NCBI GenBank assembly: GCA_002938075.1 | Contig: PTLK01000059.1 | Location: 1-9,692, forward strand | Length of the DNA: 9,692 nucleotides | DNA from: Alphaproteobacteria bacterium MarineAlpha3_Bin3 | GTDB lineage: Bacteria > Pseudomonadota > Alphaproteobacteria > Rhodospirillales > Casp-alpha2 | Direction: 5' to 3' | In this document: positions 1 through 6,540 of the stretch, in pieces | How positions within the stretch are numbered: position 1 is the first letter of the stretch | How the letters are laid out: every line of letters starts with the position of its first letter | Notes under the pieces: generated by a model | What the model was told of the DNA's origin: nothing | Database searches by the model: none | The model's input: the letters and a program-made list of their open reading frames with translations, nothing else | Made by a program: the position numbers and the translations under genes

Positions 1-550
1 GGCCCAGGACCGGACCGGTAACGCCCCGCCGCCGGCGGCCGCGGCCGAAGCGGAAACCAGCGACGTCGATAACGTTATCCCCTTGCCGGGCCCCGACGCC
101 CCCACCGCCGCCGAGGCCCCGGCCAAGAATAAGTCGGTGCGCCGGAGAAAAGCGAAAGACCCGGCCAAGCGAAGCGGCGGCATAAAGACCAAGAAGGCGG
201 AAACGGAGGCCAAAACCGAGGCATCCGCCGCCGACAAGGACGGCGCCGGCGATGACGTCAACCCGGCGACCGGCAAACCGGCCCGCCGCCCCCGGCGCAG
301 CGCAAAAACGAAAGAGGACAAGCCGACCGAGGGAAAGACCGTCATTAATATCCCCATCCAGACTGCCGATGAAGCCAGCCCTCCGGCAACGGTGGCGGAG
401 CCCTCCGTCCCGGCCAGGCAGGCAGCCGCGTCGACCGGCGTCGACGCCGCAAAAACCAATGTCATCAATATCGGCGGCGTGGCCGGCGAGAACCAGGCGC
501 CGGGAAAATCCCAGGGCCGCAAGGGGTGGTGGAACAAACCGGCTAAATAA
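1..550 (+). CDS. rne: Ribonuclease E, C-terminal degradosome tail (5' end outside window)
   Basis: The frame starting at base 2 is open from the window edge to a TAA at 548-550, giving 182 residues of a larger protein. The TTG at 83 is an in-frame codon, not a convincing start. The segment has no folded domain: it is rich in Ala, Pro, Lys, Arg and Glu, with basic patches such as RRRKAKDPAKR and RRPRRSAKTK that suit an RNA-binding disordered tail. It ends in GRKGWWNKPAK. A Gly-Trp-Trp peptide at the extreme C-terminus of Caulobacter RNase E is the known docking site for polynucleotide phosphorylase, so the tail probably scaffolds an RNA degradosome. A short VINI motif occurs twice (341-352 and 461-472). 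The downstream M48 and DsbA-like genes also agree with alphaproteobacterial rne neighbourhoods as I remember them. The catalytic half is not visible, so the name rests on the tail and context. Another Lys/Pro/Ala-rich tail is possible but less likely. Confidence 0.8.
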   Translation, partial: AQDRTGNAPPPAAAAEAETSDVDNVIPLPGPDAPTAAEAPAKNKSVRRRKAKDPAKRSGGIKTKKAETEAKTEASAADKDGAGDDVNPATGKPARRPRRSAKTKEDKPTEGKTVINIPIQTADEASPPATVAEPSVPARQAAASTGVDAAKTNVINIGGVAGENQAPGKSQGRKGWWNKPAK

Positions 551-576
551 GCGAGCCTATTACCAAGGGCCGGGTC

Positions 577-1737
577 CTAACGCCGCCAGCGGCCGAGGCG
601 GTCCATGGCTTCGGCCATGTCCGATGTCTCGCCGGCAAAACAAAAGCGCATGAAATGGTTGCCGCGCCCGGGGTCGAAGTCCACCCCGGGCGTTGCCGCG
701 ACCCCGGTTTCGGCCAGCATGCGTTTGCAGAAATCCTGGCTGTCGTTGGTCAGGTTGGCGATATCGGCATAGATGTAAAAGGCCCCTTCGGCCGGGGCCA
801 GGGTTTCGAAACCCGCCGCCGGCAGTTTTTCCAACAAGATCCCGCGGTTTTCCGCGTACTGGGCGACGTTGGCCTGCAGTTCGTCGCCGCAGTCGAAAAC
901 CTTGATCCCGGCGTGCTGGGAAAGGGACGGCGGCGAAATGAAAAGATTTTGCGCCAGGCACTCGTAGGACCTTAGCAGTTCCTCGGGCGCGACCATCCAT
1001 CCGAGACGCCAGCCGGTCATGGAAAAATACTTGGAGAAGCTGTTGACGACGATGGCATCGTCCGTATGGCGAAGCGCCGTTTCCGCCTTTTTGCCATAGG
1101 TAATGCCGTGATAGATTTCGTCCGAAATCAGGCGGATGGCGTTGTCGGCGCAATACCCGATCAGCTCTTTCAGTTCCCGGGCGTGGATCATGGTCCCCGT
1201 CGGGTTCGACGGGCTGGCGATGATCAAGCCGTCGATGGCGGCGGCGGAGTCGTGGACGGCGCGGTCGACCAATTCCGGGGTCGGCTGAAAGTTGGTGTCG
1301 GGCCCGACTTGTATATCCACCACTTCACACCCGACGCCTCTCAAGATATTCCGGTAGGCGGGATAACCGGGGCTCGACAACGCCACCCGGTCACCGGCAT
1401 CGAAAGCGGCCAGGAACGATAGCACGAACCCGCCCGACGACCCGGTGGTGACGACGACCCGTTCCGGATCGACCGCAAGGCCATAGGCATCCTGGTAATG
1501 CCGCGCAATGCGGCGTTTCAACGCCGGCAGGCCAAGGGCATCGGTGTACCCGAGGCGGTCTTCATCCAGCACCGCTTTCGCCGCCTCCAGGACCGGCCCC
1601 GGGGCGCCGGTGCCGGGCTGTCCCACCTCCAGGTGCAGCACGTCCTCGCCCTGGGCCTCGCGCACGTTAGCCTCCCGCATGACGTCCATGACGATGAACG
1701 GCGGGATGGTTCCGCGCTTGGCGACCTTGAGGACCAT
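577..1737 (-). CDS. PLP-dependent class I/II aminotransferase (AspC-like fold)
   Basis: A complete 386-residue protein starting with ATG at 1737 and ending in TAG. Fold-type I aminotransferase landmarks appear in order: GYTDALG near residues 63-69, the glycine turn TTGSSGG near 97-103, SSPGYPAYR near 121-129, SPSNPTG at 175-181 (Asn178 contacts the cofactor), DEIYHGITY at 206-214 (Asp206 to the pyridine nitrogen, Tyr209), NSFSKYFSMTGWRLGW at 232-247 with Lys236 as the Schiff-base lysine, and HFMRFCFA with Arg364 as the expected carboxylate-binding arginine. The length is normal and no key residue is missing. The enzyme should exchange an amino group between an amino acid and a 2-oxo acid in the cytoplasm, but the substrate cannot be read from sequence. 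It lies 15 bases after the lipoprotein gene and is probably co-transcribed with it. An AGGA overlapping the upstream stop (1754-1751) is the only ribosome-binding candidate and its 13-base spacing is long, so translational coupling is plausible. Confidence 0.93.
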   Translation of the reverse strand: MVLKVAKRGTIPPFIVMDVMREANVREAQGEDVLHLEVGQPGTGAPGPVLEAAKAVLDEDRLGYTDALGLPALKRRIARHYQDAYGLAVDPERVVVTTGSSGGFVLSFLAAFDAGDRVALSSPGYPAYRNILRGVGCEVVDIQVGPDTNFQPTPELVDRAVHDSAAAIDGLIIASPSNPTGTMIHARELKELIGYCADNAIRLISDEIYHGITYGKKAETALRHTDDAIVVNSFSKYFSMTGWRLGWMVAPEELLRSYECLAQNLFISPPSLSQHAGIKVFDCGDELQANVAQYAENRGILLEKLPAAGFETLAPAEGAFYIYADIANLTNDSQDFCKRMLAETGVAATPGVDFDPGRGNHFMRFCFAGETSDMAEAMDRLGRWRR

Positions 1738-1752
1738 GGTGCGGGCCCAGTC

Positions 1753-3498
1753 CTATTCGGCGCCGGCCGCCAAGCCGAATCCTCTGGGATCGGGCCGCAT
1801 GGAACAGGAGAGGTCTTTCTCGCTGGGAACCCCGGTCGAGCAAAAAACCCCATTTACTTTTCCCAGGGTAGGCACCGGGCTCAACCGATGCCCCCGTTTG
1901 GACAAGTCGTCGATAATGGAAGTGTCCATGCCTTGTTCGTAATAGGTCAAATCCGGGTTCCCGCTGTTATAGAGACGCTTGGCGGCCAGCGCCATTTCCA
2001 GGGTTTCCTCTTTTCTGCCCATAAGCGTACGCGTCGCAACGCCGGCAAGGACGCTCGGCGCCACGGCCCCGCCGGATGAGGCAAGGCCTAAATAAAAGAT
2101 GTTGTGGACATTGTTAATCAGCAGCATCGCCGCCAATGAATCCGGGCCGCGGCCAAGCGGCCCCGGCAGGGCACCCAGTAAAATACCCATACCCTGGGCG
2201 ACCTTTCCGGCGCCGAAAAGATTGTTGAGGGTCAGGGAACAGGCGACGGCCGATCCTTCGCGGTCAACGATGACAAACCCCGTTCCCGTGGAGGAGACAG
2301 GATTCCCCCCCGGCGGGGCCTTGGAATTCCCGAAATAAACGTGATGCTCGGGTTTGATTCCGGAAATCAGGTTTTCGAGGCTATCCTCCGAAACCAAGCC
2401 CGTGGGATCGACGGCAAGGGAGCCGTCATTGCGGAGCCAGCGATTACGGCCAGCATGGGCAATGGCGATCACTTCCGCCATAAGGTGTTCCCTTTCCACC
2501 GGAGAGGAGTCTTCCCAATCGCCGTTTTCGGCCATCATCCCGATTATTTGCGCCGCCAAAACGCCCGACGGGCCGGGGGACCCGGGAAAATGAAATTTGG
2601 TGTTTTGGATATAAGGGATTTTCAGGGTCGGCCGCCATCGGGGGGCAAAGGCCCTAAGGTCGTCAAGAGTGAGCGAGCCCCCCGCCCGGGCGACGGCGGC
2701 GACCAATTGGCGTCCTAGGAGCCCGGTATAGAAATCGCCTGCGCCCCGGGCCCTGAGCCGACCCAGGACCGACGATAAGTCCAGTTGCTTGAGGAAATCC
2801 CCCTCCTGGATTAAGCGGCCTCCCTTTCCGAGGCTGAAAATCTTTCGTATTTGGAGGTCCGCCAGAAGGGCCGGGGGGATTTGCTTTAAGTCCCGGGCAA
2901 AGGCGCGCGAAACCTGGTTGCCGAACCGGGCCAGGGTTTCAGCCGGCGACACCAGATTGGCCCAGACCAGGCGGCCGTATTTGGAATGCAGAACCGCCAT
3001 CCCGCGGATAAGACCGGGAACGGCGTTGGGGAGGATGGCCGTGGCCGATATATTTTTCGGAACCCCGGACCGGAAATCCAGAGTTTCCGTGGTGTTTGAC
3101 TTGGAGTCATGAACCACGCAAACGCCGCCGCCGCCGAGGCTGGCCGAAGACGGCAAGGTCACGGAAAGGGCTATCGATACGGCAACGGCCGCATCCGCCG
3201 CTGTTCCGCCCGAGGACAGGATATCACGGCCGACCAACGTCGCCCGGGGTTCGTCCGTCACCACCCCGCCGAAGAACCCTATGACGAACCCGATGGTTCC
3301 GCGTTTTCCTTCATCTTCTTTGGACTTGAACGGGTTGAGGTATTCAAGCGGATTGGAGGAACAGGCGGTCAATAGCAGGGCCAAAAAGAGTGGCGCTATT
3401 TGACGACATCCCTTCTCGAGACTACGTTTCCCCCATGCACGGGCTATCGTGGACGGGGGGCGTAAATCCTTGAGGTTGAAGACCTTGCTGAAACGCAT
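1753..3498 (-). CDS. Gamma-glutamyltransferase-family lipoprotein
   Basis: A 581-residue protein from the ATG at 3498. The frame stays open upstream to 3645, but that stretch is antisense to the M48 gene. An N-terminal lipoprotein signal has the lipobox LLTAC with Cys46. The GGT fold follows: DILSSGGTAADAAVAV near 92-107, LGGGG at 121-125, DFRS with Arg143 (counterpart of E. coli Arg114), a PGLIRGMAVLHSKYG segment, STGTGFVIVD near 403-412, NNLFGAG near 425, SSGGAV with the oxyanion-hole glycines 476-477, and DPRGFGLAAGAE at the end. The family cleaves or transfers the gamma-glutamyl group of glutathione in the periplasm after self-cleavage at a Thr. By-eye alignment puts Gly405 at the catalytic Thr, with Thr404 and Thr406 beside it. 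The Ser-Ser-Met-Ser-Pro glutamate contacts and the Asp433 region of E. coli GGT are replaced (AAMLL and GALPGPLG). Activity and substrate are therefore uncertain. The 35-residue stretch before the hydrophobic core is unusually long, so the start is not secure. Confidence 0.9.
   Translation of the reverse strand: MRFSKVFNLKDLRPPSTIARAWGKRSLEKGCRQIAPLFLALLLTACSSNPLEYLNPFKSKEDEGKRGTIGFVIGFFGGVVTDEPRATLVGRDILSSGGTAADAAVAVSIALSVTLPSSASLGGGGVCVVHDSKSNTTETLDFRSGVPKNISATAILPNAVPGLIRGMAVLHSKYGRLVWANLVSPAETLARFGNQVSRAFARDLKQIPPALLADLQIRKIFSLGKGGRLIQEGDFLKQLDLSSVLGRLRARGAGDFYTGLLGRQLVAAVARAGGSLTLDDLRAFAPRWRPTLKIPYIQNTKFHFPGSPGPSGVLAAQIIGMMAENGDWEDSSPVEREHLMAEVIAIAHAGRNRWLRNDGSLAVDPTGLVSEDSLENLISGIKPEHHVYFGNSKAPPGGNPVSSTGTGFVIVDREGSAVACSLTLNNLFGAGKVAQGMGILLGALPGPLGRGPDSLAAMLLINNVHNIFYLGLASSGGAVAPSVLAGVATRTLMGRKEETLEMALAAKRLYNSGNPDLTYYEQGMDTSIIDDLSKRGHRLSPVPTLGKVNGVFCSTGVPSEKDLSCSMRPDPRGFGLAAGAE
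3400..3428 (+). promoter_or_regulatory. Sigma-70-type promoter candidate for the M48 gene
   Basis: TTGACG at 3400-3405 matches the -35 consensus at five of six bases. A 17-base spacer leads to TACGTT at 3423-3428, which matches the -10 consensus at only three of six but keeps the first T, second A and last T. Initiation would fall near 3435, leaving a short leader before either candidate start of the M48 gene (3449 or 3470). The element lies inside the first codons of the divergent lipoprotein gene. The match was made by eye with no statistical test. Confidence 0.42.
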
Positions 3499-4834
3499 TT
3501 TCGATTTTGTCACCGTTTTATTGATTTCCGCCGTCTTGTTGATGGGAGCGACCGACGCCCGCGGCCAAAAAATCTCTCTGATCCGCGATGCGGAGATTGA
3601 AAATACCATCCGCAATTTTTCAACGCCAGTATTCCTCGCCGCCAACCTTGATCCTTCGGCGGTTAAGATTCACCTGGTCAGGGACAAAACCCTTAATGCC
3701 TTCGTCGCCGGCGGACAGCGGTTGTTTATCAATACCGGCATGCTGACGCAGGCCAAGAGCGCCGAGCAAATCATCGGCGTTATCGCCCACGAAACCGGTC
3801 ACATTTCCGGTGGCCACCTGGCGCGGATCAAAGATGCCCTCAAAGGCAGCACCGCAACGACGATCCTGTCGATAATTTTGGGCGGCGCCGCTATCGGTGC
3901 CGGGCGCGGAGACATCGGCAGCGTCATCATCGCCGGCGGCCAAGGGATAGTAGTACGCAATTTCCTGAGTTACACGCGGACCCAGGAATCGACGGCCGAC
4001 CAGGCGGCCTTGAAGTATCTGGACAAAGTCAAGATATCGGCCAGGGGGTTTCTTGAATTCATGGAAATTCTGGGGGATCAGGAGTTTCGGGTTCCCGAAC
4101 GCCAGGACCCCTACGTCCGGACACACCCCTTGACCCGTGATCGCGTGGCCGCCATCGCCCATCATGTTGCCAACTCCCCCTATTCCGATAACGCCGTGTC
4201 ATCAAAGTTCGACATCAATTTCCGGCGGGCCCGGGCCAAGCTTTATGGATTCCTGAACCCCATTGGCCATACGCTAGGGGTTTACAAGGAGAGCGACAAC
4301 AGCCTGGAATCCCGATACGCCAGGGCCGTCGGCTATTACCGAGAACCAAACCTGGAAAAAGCGGTGCCGCTGATCGACGGGCTAATCGCAGAGTATCCCA
4401 AAGACCCTTACTTCCGGGAACTGAAAGGGCAAATGCTGTTTGAAAACGGCAAACCGGGAGCGGCGCTGGTGTCTTATCAGAACGCCGTTACCCTGTTGCC
4501 CGACAACCCGCTGATACGCCGTGAACTGGCCCGTGTTCAGTTGGCCTTGAACAACCCGGCGCTGTTGGACACGGCGATCGACAACCTGCGCATATCCATT
4601 GCCGATGATTCGGAATCCCCCTTCACTTGGCGACAGCTGGCGATCGCCTATGGACGCCGGGGGGACAAGGGACATAGTTCCCTGGCCTTGGCCGAAGAAG
4701 CCTTGTTGACGGGTAAGAAATCCGTCGCCCTTTACCATGCCGGCCTTGCCGAACGGCTTTTCCCCCACGGGTCCCGGGAATGGCTGCAATCCCAGGACAT
4801 TCTTCTCGCCGCCCGGCAAAAAAAGAATAAATAA
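3470..4834 (+). CDS. Periplasmic M48 metalloprotease with TPR-like C-terminal region (BepA-like)
   Basis: From the TTG at 3470 the product has 454 residues. A GTG at 3449 would add seven. TTG is preferred because it gives a compact signal peptide (MRLKTLLKR, then a hydrophobic stretch ending near ATDA) and follows a G-rich tract (3451-3460) at about nine bases. The M48 core has the zinc motif HETGH (His107, Glu108, His111), the third zinc ligand in ESTAD (Glu173, with Asp177), and RTHPL with His219, as in the BepA/LoiP group. A glycine-rich hydrophobic stretch (IILGGAAIGAGRG) lies between. Roughly residues 285-440 are helical repeats of TPR type (AVPLIDGLIAEYPKDP, AALVSYQNAVTLLPDNP). E. coli BepA degrades or promotes maturation of outer-membrane proteins such as LptD, and a similar outer-membrane quality-control role is inferred. 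The next reading frame begins 10 bases after the TAA, suggesting an operon. Confidence 0.93.
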   Translation: MRLKTLLKRIFDFVTVLLISAVLLMGATDARGQKISLIRDAEIENTIRNFSTPVFLAANLDPSAVKIHLVRDKTLNAFVAGGQRLFINTGMLTQAKSAEQIIGVIAHETGHISGGHLARIKDALKGSTATTILSIILGGAAIGAGRGDIGSVIIAGGQGIVVRNFLSYTRTQESTADQAALKYLDKVKISARGFLEFMEILGDQEFRVPERQDPYVRTHPLTRDRVAAIAHHVANSPYSDNAVSSKFDINFRRARAKLYGFLNPIGHTLGVYKESDNSLESRYARAVGYYREPNLEKAVPLIDGLIAEYPKDPYFRELKGQMLFENGKPGAALVSYQNAVTLLPDNPLIRRELARVQLALNNPALLDTAIDNLRISIADDSESPFTWRQLAIAYGRRGDKGHSSLALAEEALLTGKKSVALYHAGLAERLFPHGSREWLQSQDILLAARQKKNK

Positions 4835-4844
4835 GGGACACCCC

Positions 4845-5588
4845 ATGACGGTGCGGATGGCAAGGCCCGGAAGGTTGCTTTTAGCCCTGTGATCGGTTTC
4901 TTTGCTTGCTTTCGCCGCCGCTTGTTCCAAGCCCGCCAGCAACGTCGCCCCCAGCGGCACCATGAACGTTCTCGGCCCGGTGCCGGCGTTCGAACCCAAC
5001 GCCCTGCCGCTTGATTGGATCATTGAGGGAAAGGCCGGCCGGGGCCAGTTGACGGTTGTCGAGCGGGCCGGCGTGCCGGCCTTGAAGGTAATTAACGGAC
5101 AACGGAGTTTTGTCGCCGTCAAGCCGACCCGGGCATCTCTTCTGGCGACGCCCTATCTCAGTTGGGCATAGAACATGGACCCGCAACCCTCAGGCGTTCA
5201 TCCGGTCCGGCTGGTGGTCGGGTTTCACGGCGGCAACCCGAAATCCCGGGGCCTGGGAGGCACGGCCCTGGTTTGGCCCGATGACACCCTTCCTCCCCAC
5301 GACCGGGCGGTGGTCATCATCTGGGGGGAATCGGCCTTGCAGCGAGGCTCCATCACCAAACCGAAATCGTCAACGCGCCGCCAAGCCGCGTCGCGTTATA
5401 CGGCCAGGGGGGGACGCGAGAATACCGGTTCATGGTGGCTGGAAACCGTCGAACTGTCGGACATCTACCGGAGGGCCTAGCCGGAGGACGACGCCGGGCT
5501 GTCACGGATCACGTTTATTCGCATTGCCGCGGCGGCCAGCAAACCCCCCAGCCCCGCTTATATATCGGGCCTTCGCCTGTCCCGCTAG
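4845..5588 (+). pseudogene. DUF3047-like lipoprotein frame interrupted by three in-frame stops
   Basis: One frame from the ATG at 4845 (preceded by AAGGGA, 10 bases after the M48 stop) runs 248 codons to a TAG at 5586-5588. It is broken by TGA at codon 16 (4890-4892), TAG at codon 109 (5169-5171) and TAG at codon 212 (5478-5480). Read through, it makes a lipoprotein signal with lipobox FAAAC (Cys27), then LPLDWIIEGKAGRGQLTVVE, VPALKVINGQ, LSWA-stop-NMDP, HPVRLVVGFHGGNPKS, LPPHDRAVVIIWGESALQRG, RYTARGGRENTG, WWLETVELSDIYRRA-stop-PEDDAG, ITFIRIAAAASKP and AYISG near the end. The order resembles the DUF3047 family as I remember it, where SW-x-W suggests codon 109 was TGG. Codon 212 also fits Trp. 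I see no frameshift, so three point substitutions would explain the damage. The simplest reading is a young pseudogene; assembly error and stop readthrough are alternatives. A TTG at 4902 could restart translation but would lose the signal peptide. Confidence 0.75.
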
Positions 5589-5706
5589 GGCGGAACGTTG
5601 CGGGCCTTGAGGTGCCGGCAAGCCAAAAACCTGTACAAAAACCACCTGACCAATCATCATGCGGCACTCTTTCGCTCCTAGTGCAACAATGAGATCGACC
5701 CTGCTG

Positions 5707-6528
5707 ATGAAATCCAATCCCTTTTTCAGCCGCATATTCCCCGCCTTGATGGCGGGTCTGTTATTGGCCGCCATCGCCGGGCCGGCCCAGGCGCAGAAAC
5801 ATTCCCCTCTCCTGGCACAGTCACAAAGCGGTCTTCAGCCCAAGGCTCCGGCGCTATTATTTTCGCCTGCCGAGAAGCGGTCCTTCGAAGACCTTATTCG
5901 CGACTTCATCCTGAACAACCCGGAAGTCATCATCGAATCCATCCAGAGCCTGCAGGCGCGCGATAAACGTGATGCCCAGGCGCGGTCGAAGGCTAATCTG
6001 GTTAAGTTCCACGACGAGCTTTTCAATGACCCGGCCACCCCCGTCGGCGGCAATGTGAAGGGCGACGTCACTATCGTCGAGTTCTTCGATTACCGCTGCG
6101 GTTTTTGCAAACGGGTTTTCCCGGCGGTGATGAAGGTCCTGAACGCCGACAGGAACATTCGCTACGTTTACAAGGAATTCCCGATCTTAGGGCCGCAATC
6201 CCTTGCCGCCTCCAAGGCCGCGCTGGCGGCGTGGTTGACGGACAAGGGGAAATACGAACCCTTCCATCGGGCTTTAATGGTCACCAAGGGCGCGTTGCCG
6301 GAACAAGGGGTCATGAAAATCGCCGCCAAGAACGGCTACGACGTCAAGGCGTTAAAGAAAACCATGGCCGACCCCCGGATCGACAAAATGATCGAGAAAA
6401 ACTTTGCCCTGGCGCAGGCGCTGGACATCAACGGCACGCCGGCTTTCGTCATCGGCGACAAAATCGTCCGCGGAGCCATCGATCGGGCGGCGTTGAAGAA
6501 ATTGATTTCCCAGGCCCGGGGAAGCTGA
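5707..6528 (+). CDS. Secreted DsbA-family thiol:disulfide oxidoreductase (ScsC/Com1-like)
   Basis: From the ATG at 5707 the product is 273 residues and opens with a classical Sec signal peptide, MKSNPFFSR plus a hydrophobic core ending GPAQA before QK. ATGs at 5689 and 5659 are also in frame. None of the three has a strong ribosome-binding site, so the start was chosen from the signal peptide. After a linker comes an acidic/amphipathic segment, FEDLIRDFILNNPEVIIESIQSL (about 60-82), like the N-terminal oligomerisation region of ScsC-type proteins. The thioredoxin-fold DsbA domain follows, with active site Cys131-Gly-Phe-Cys134 in FFDYRCGFCKRVFP and the cis-proline loop NGTPAFVIG (Thr244-Pro245). 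The protein should form, shuffle or reduce disulfides in the periplasm; direction and partners cannot be read from sequence. It follows the interrupted lipoprotein frame by about 118 bases, in which I see no convincing promoter, so expression may come from the upstream group. Confidence 0.92.
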   Translation: MKSNPFFSRIFPALMAGLLLAAIAGPAQAQKHSPLLAQSQSGLQPKAPALLFSPAEKRSFEDLIRDFILNNPEVIIESIQSLQARDKRDAQARSKANLVKFHDELFNDPATPVGGNVKGDVTIVEFFDYRCGFCKRVFPAVMKVLNADRNIRYVYKEFPILGPQSLAASKAALAAWLTDKGKYEPFHRALMVTKGALPEQGVMKIAAKNGYDVKALKKTMADPRIDKMIEKNFALAQALDINGTPAFVIGDKIVRGAIDRAALKKLISQARGS

Positions 6529-6534
6529 TCCCCG
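6517..6534. terminator. Small GC hairpin at the junction of convergent genes
   Basis: CGGGGA (6517-6522) and TCCCCG (6529-6534) form a perfect six-base stem around a six-base loop that contains the TGA stop of the DsbA-like gene. The opposing PDZ gene ends at 6541. The following plus-strand bases are pyrimidine-rich (CCTCTTCT) but are not a clear U tract, so this is at best a weak or Rho-assisted transcription end. Confidence 0.28.
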
Positions 6535-6540
6535 CCTCTT

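Noticed and set aside
83..550. A separate 155-residue gene starting at TTG 83
   Set aside because: The frame is open to the window edge upstream with the same composition, and there is no ribosome-binding site. It is the tail of a larger protein.
3499..3645. N-terminal extension of the GGT-like lipoprotein to 3645
   Set aside because: It would put 95 residues before the lipobox Cys and lie entirely antisense to the M48 signal peptide and early domain.
4382..5122. Long minus-strand open frame opposite the M48 gene and the lipoprotein frame
   Set aside because: It is antisense to an unmistakable M48 protease, has no recognisable motif, and its composition is typical of a shadow frame.
4890..5480. 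Genome-wide amber recoding (pyrrolysine-type) explaining the TAG codons
   Set aside because: TAG serves as the normal terminal stop of several genes here, and a TGA also interrupts the same frame. Readthrough is kept only as a minor alternative under the pseudogene finding.
4902..5480. Two independent small genes (4902-5171 and 5175-5480)
   Set aside because: They are in the same frame, separated only by a TAG and one further codon, and read as consecutive parts of one lipoprotein that also continues to 5588.
5607..5635. Promoter for the DsbA-like gene beginning with TTGAGG
   Set aside because: No acceptable -10 hexamer lies at 16-18 bases; CCTGTA is a poor match.
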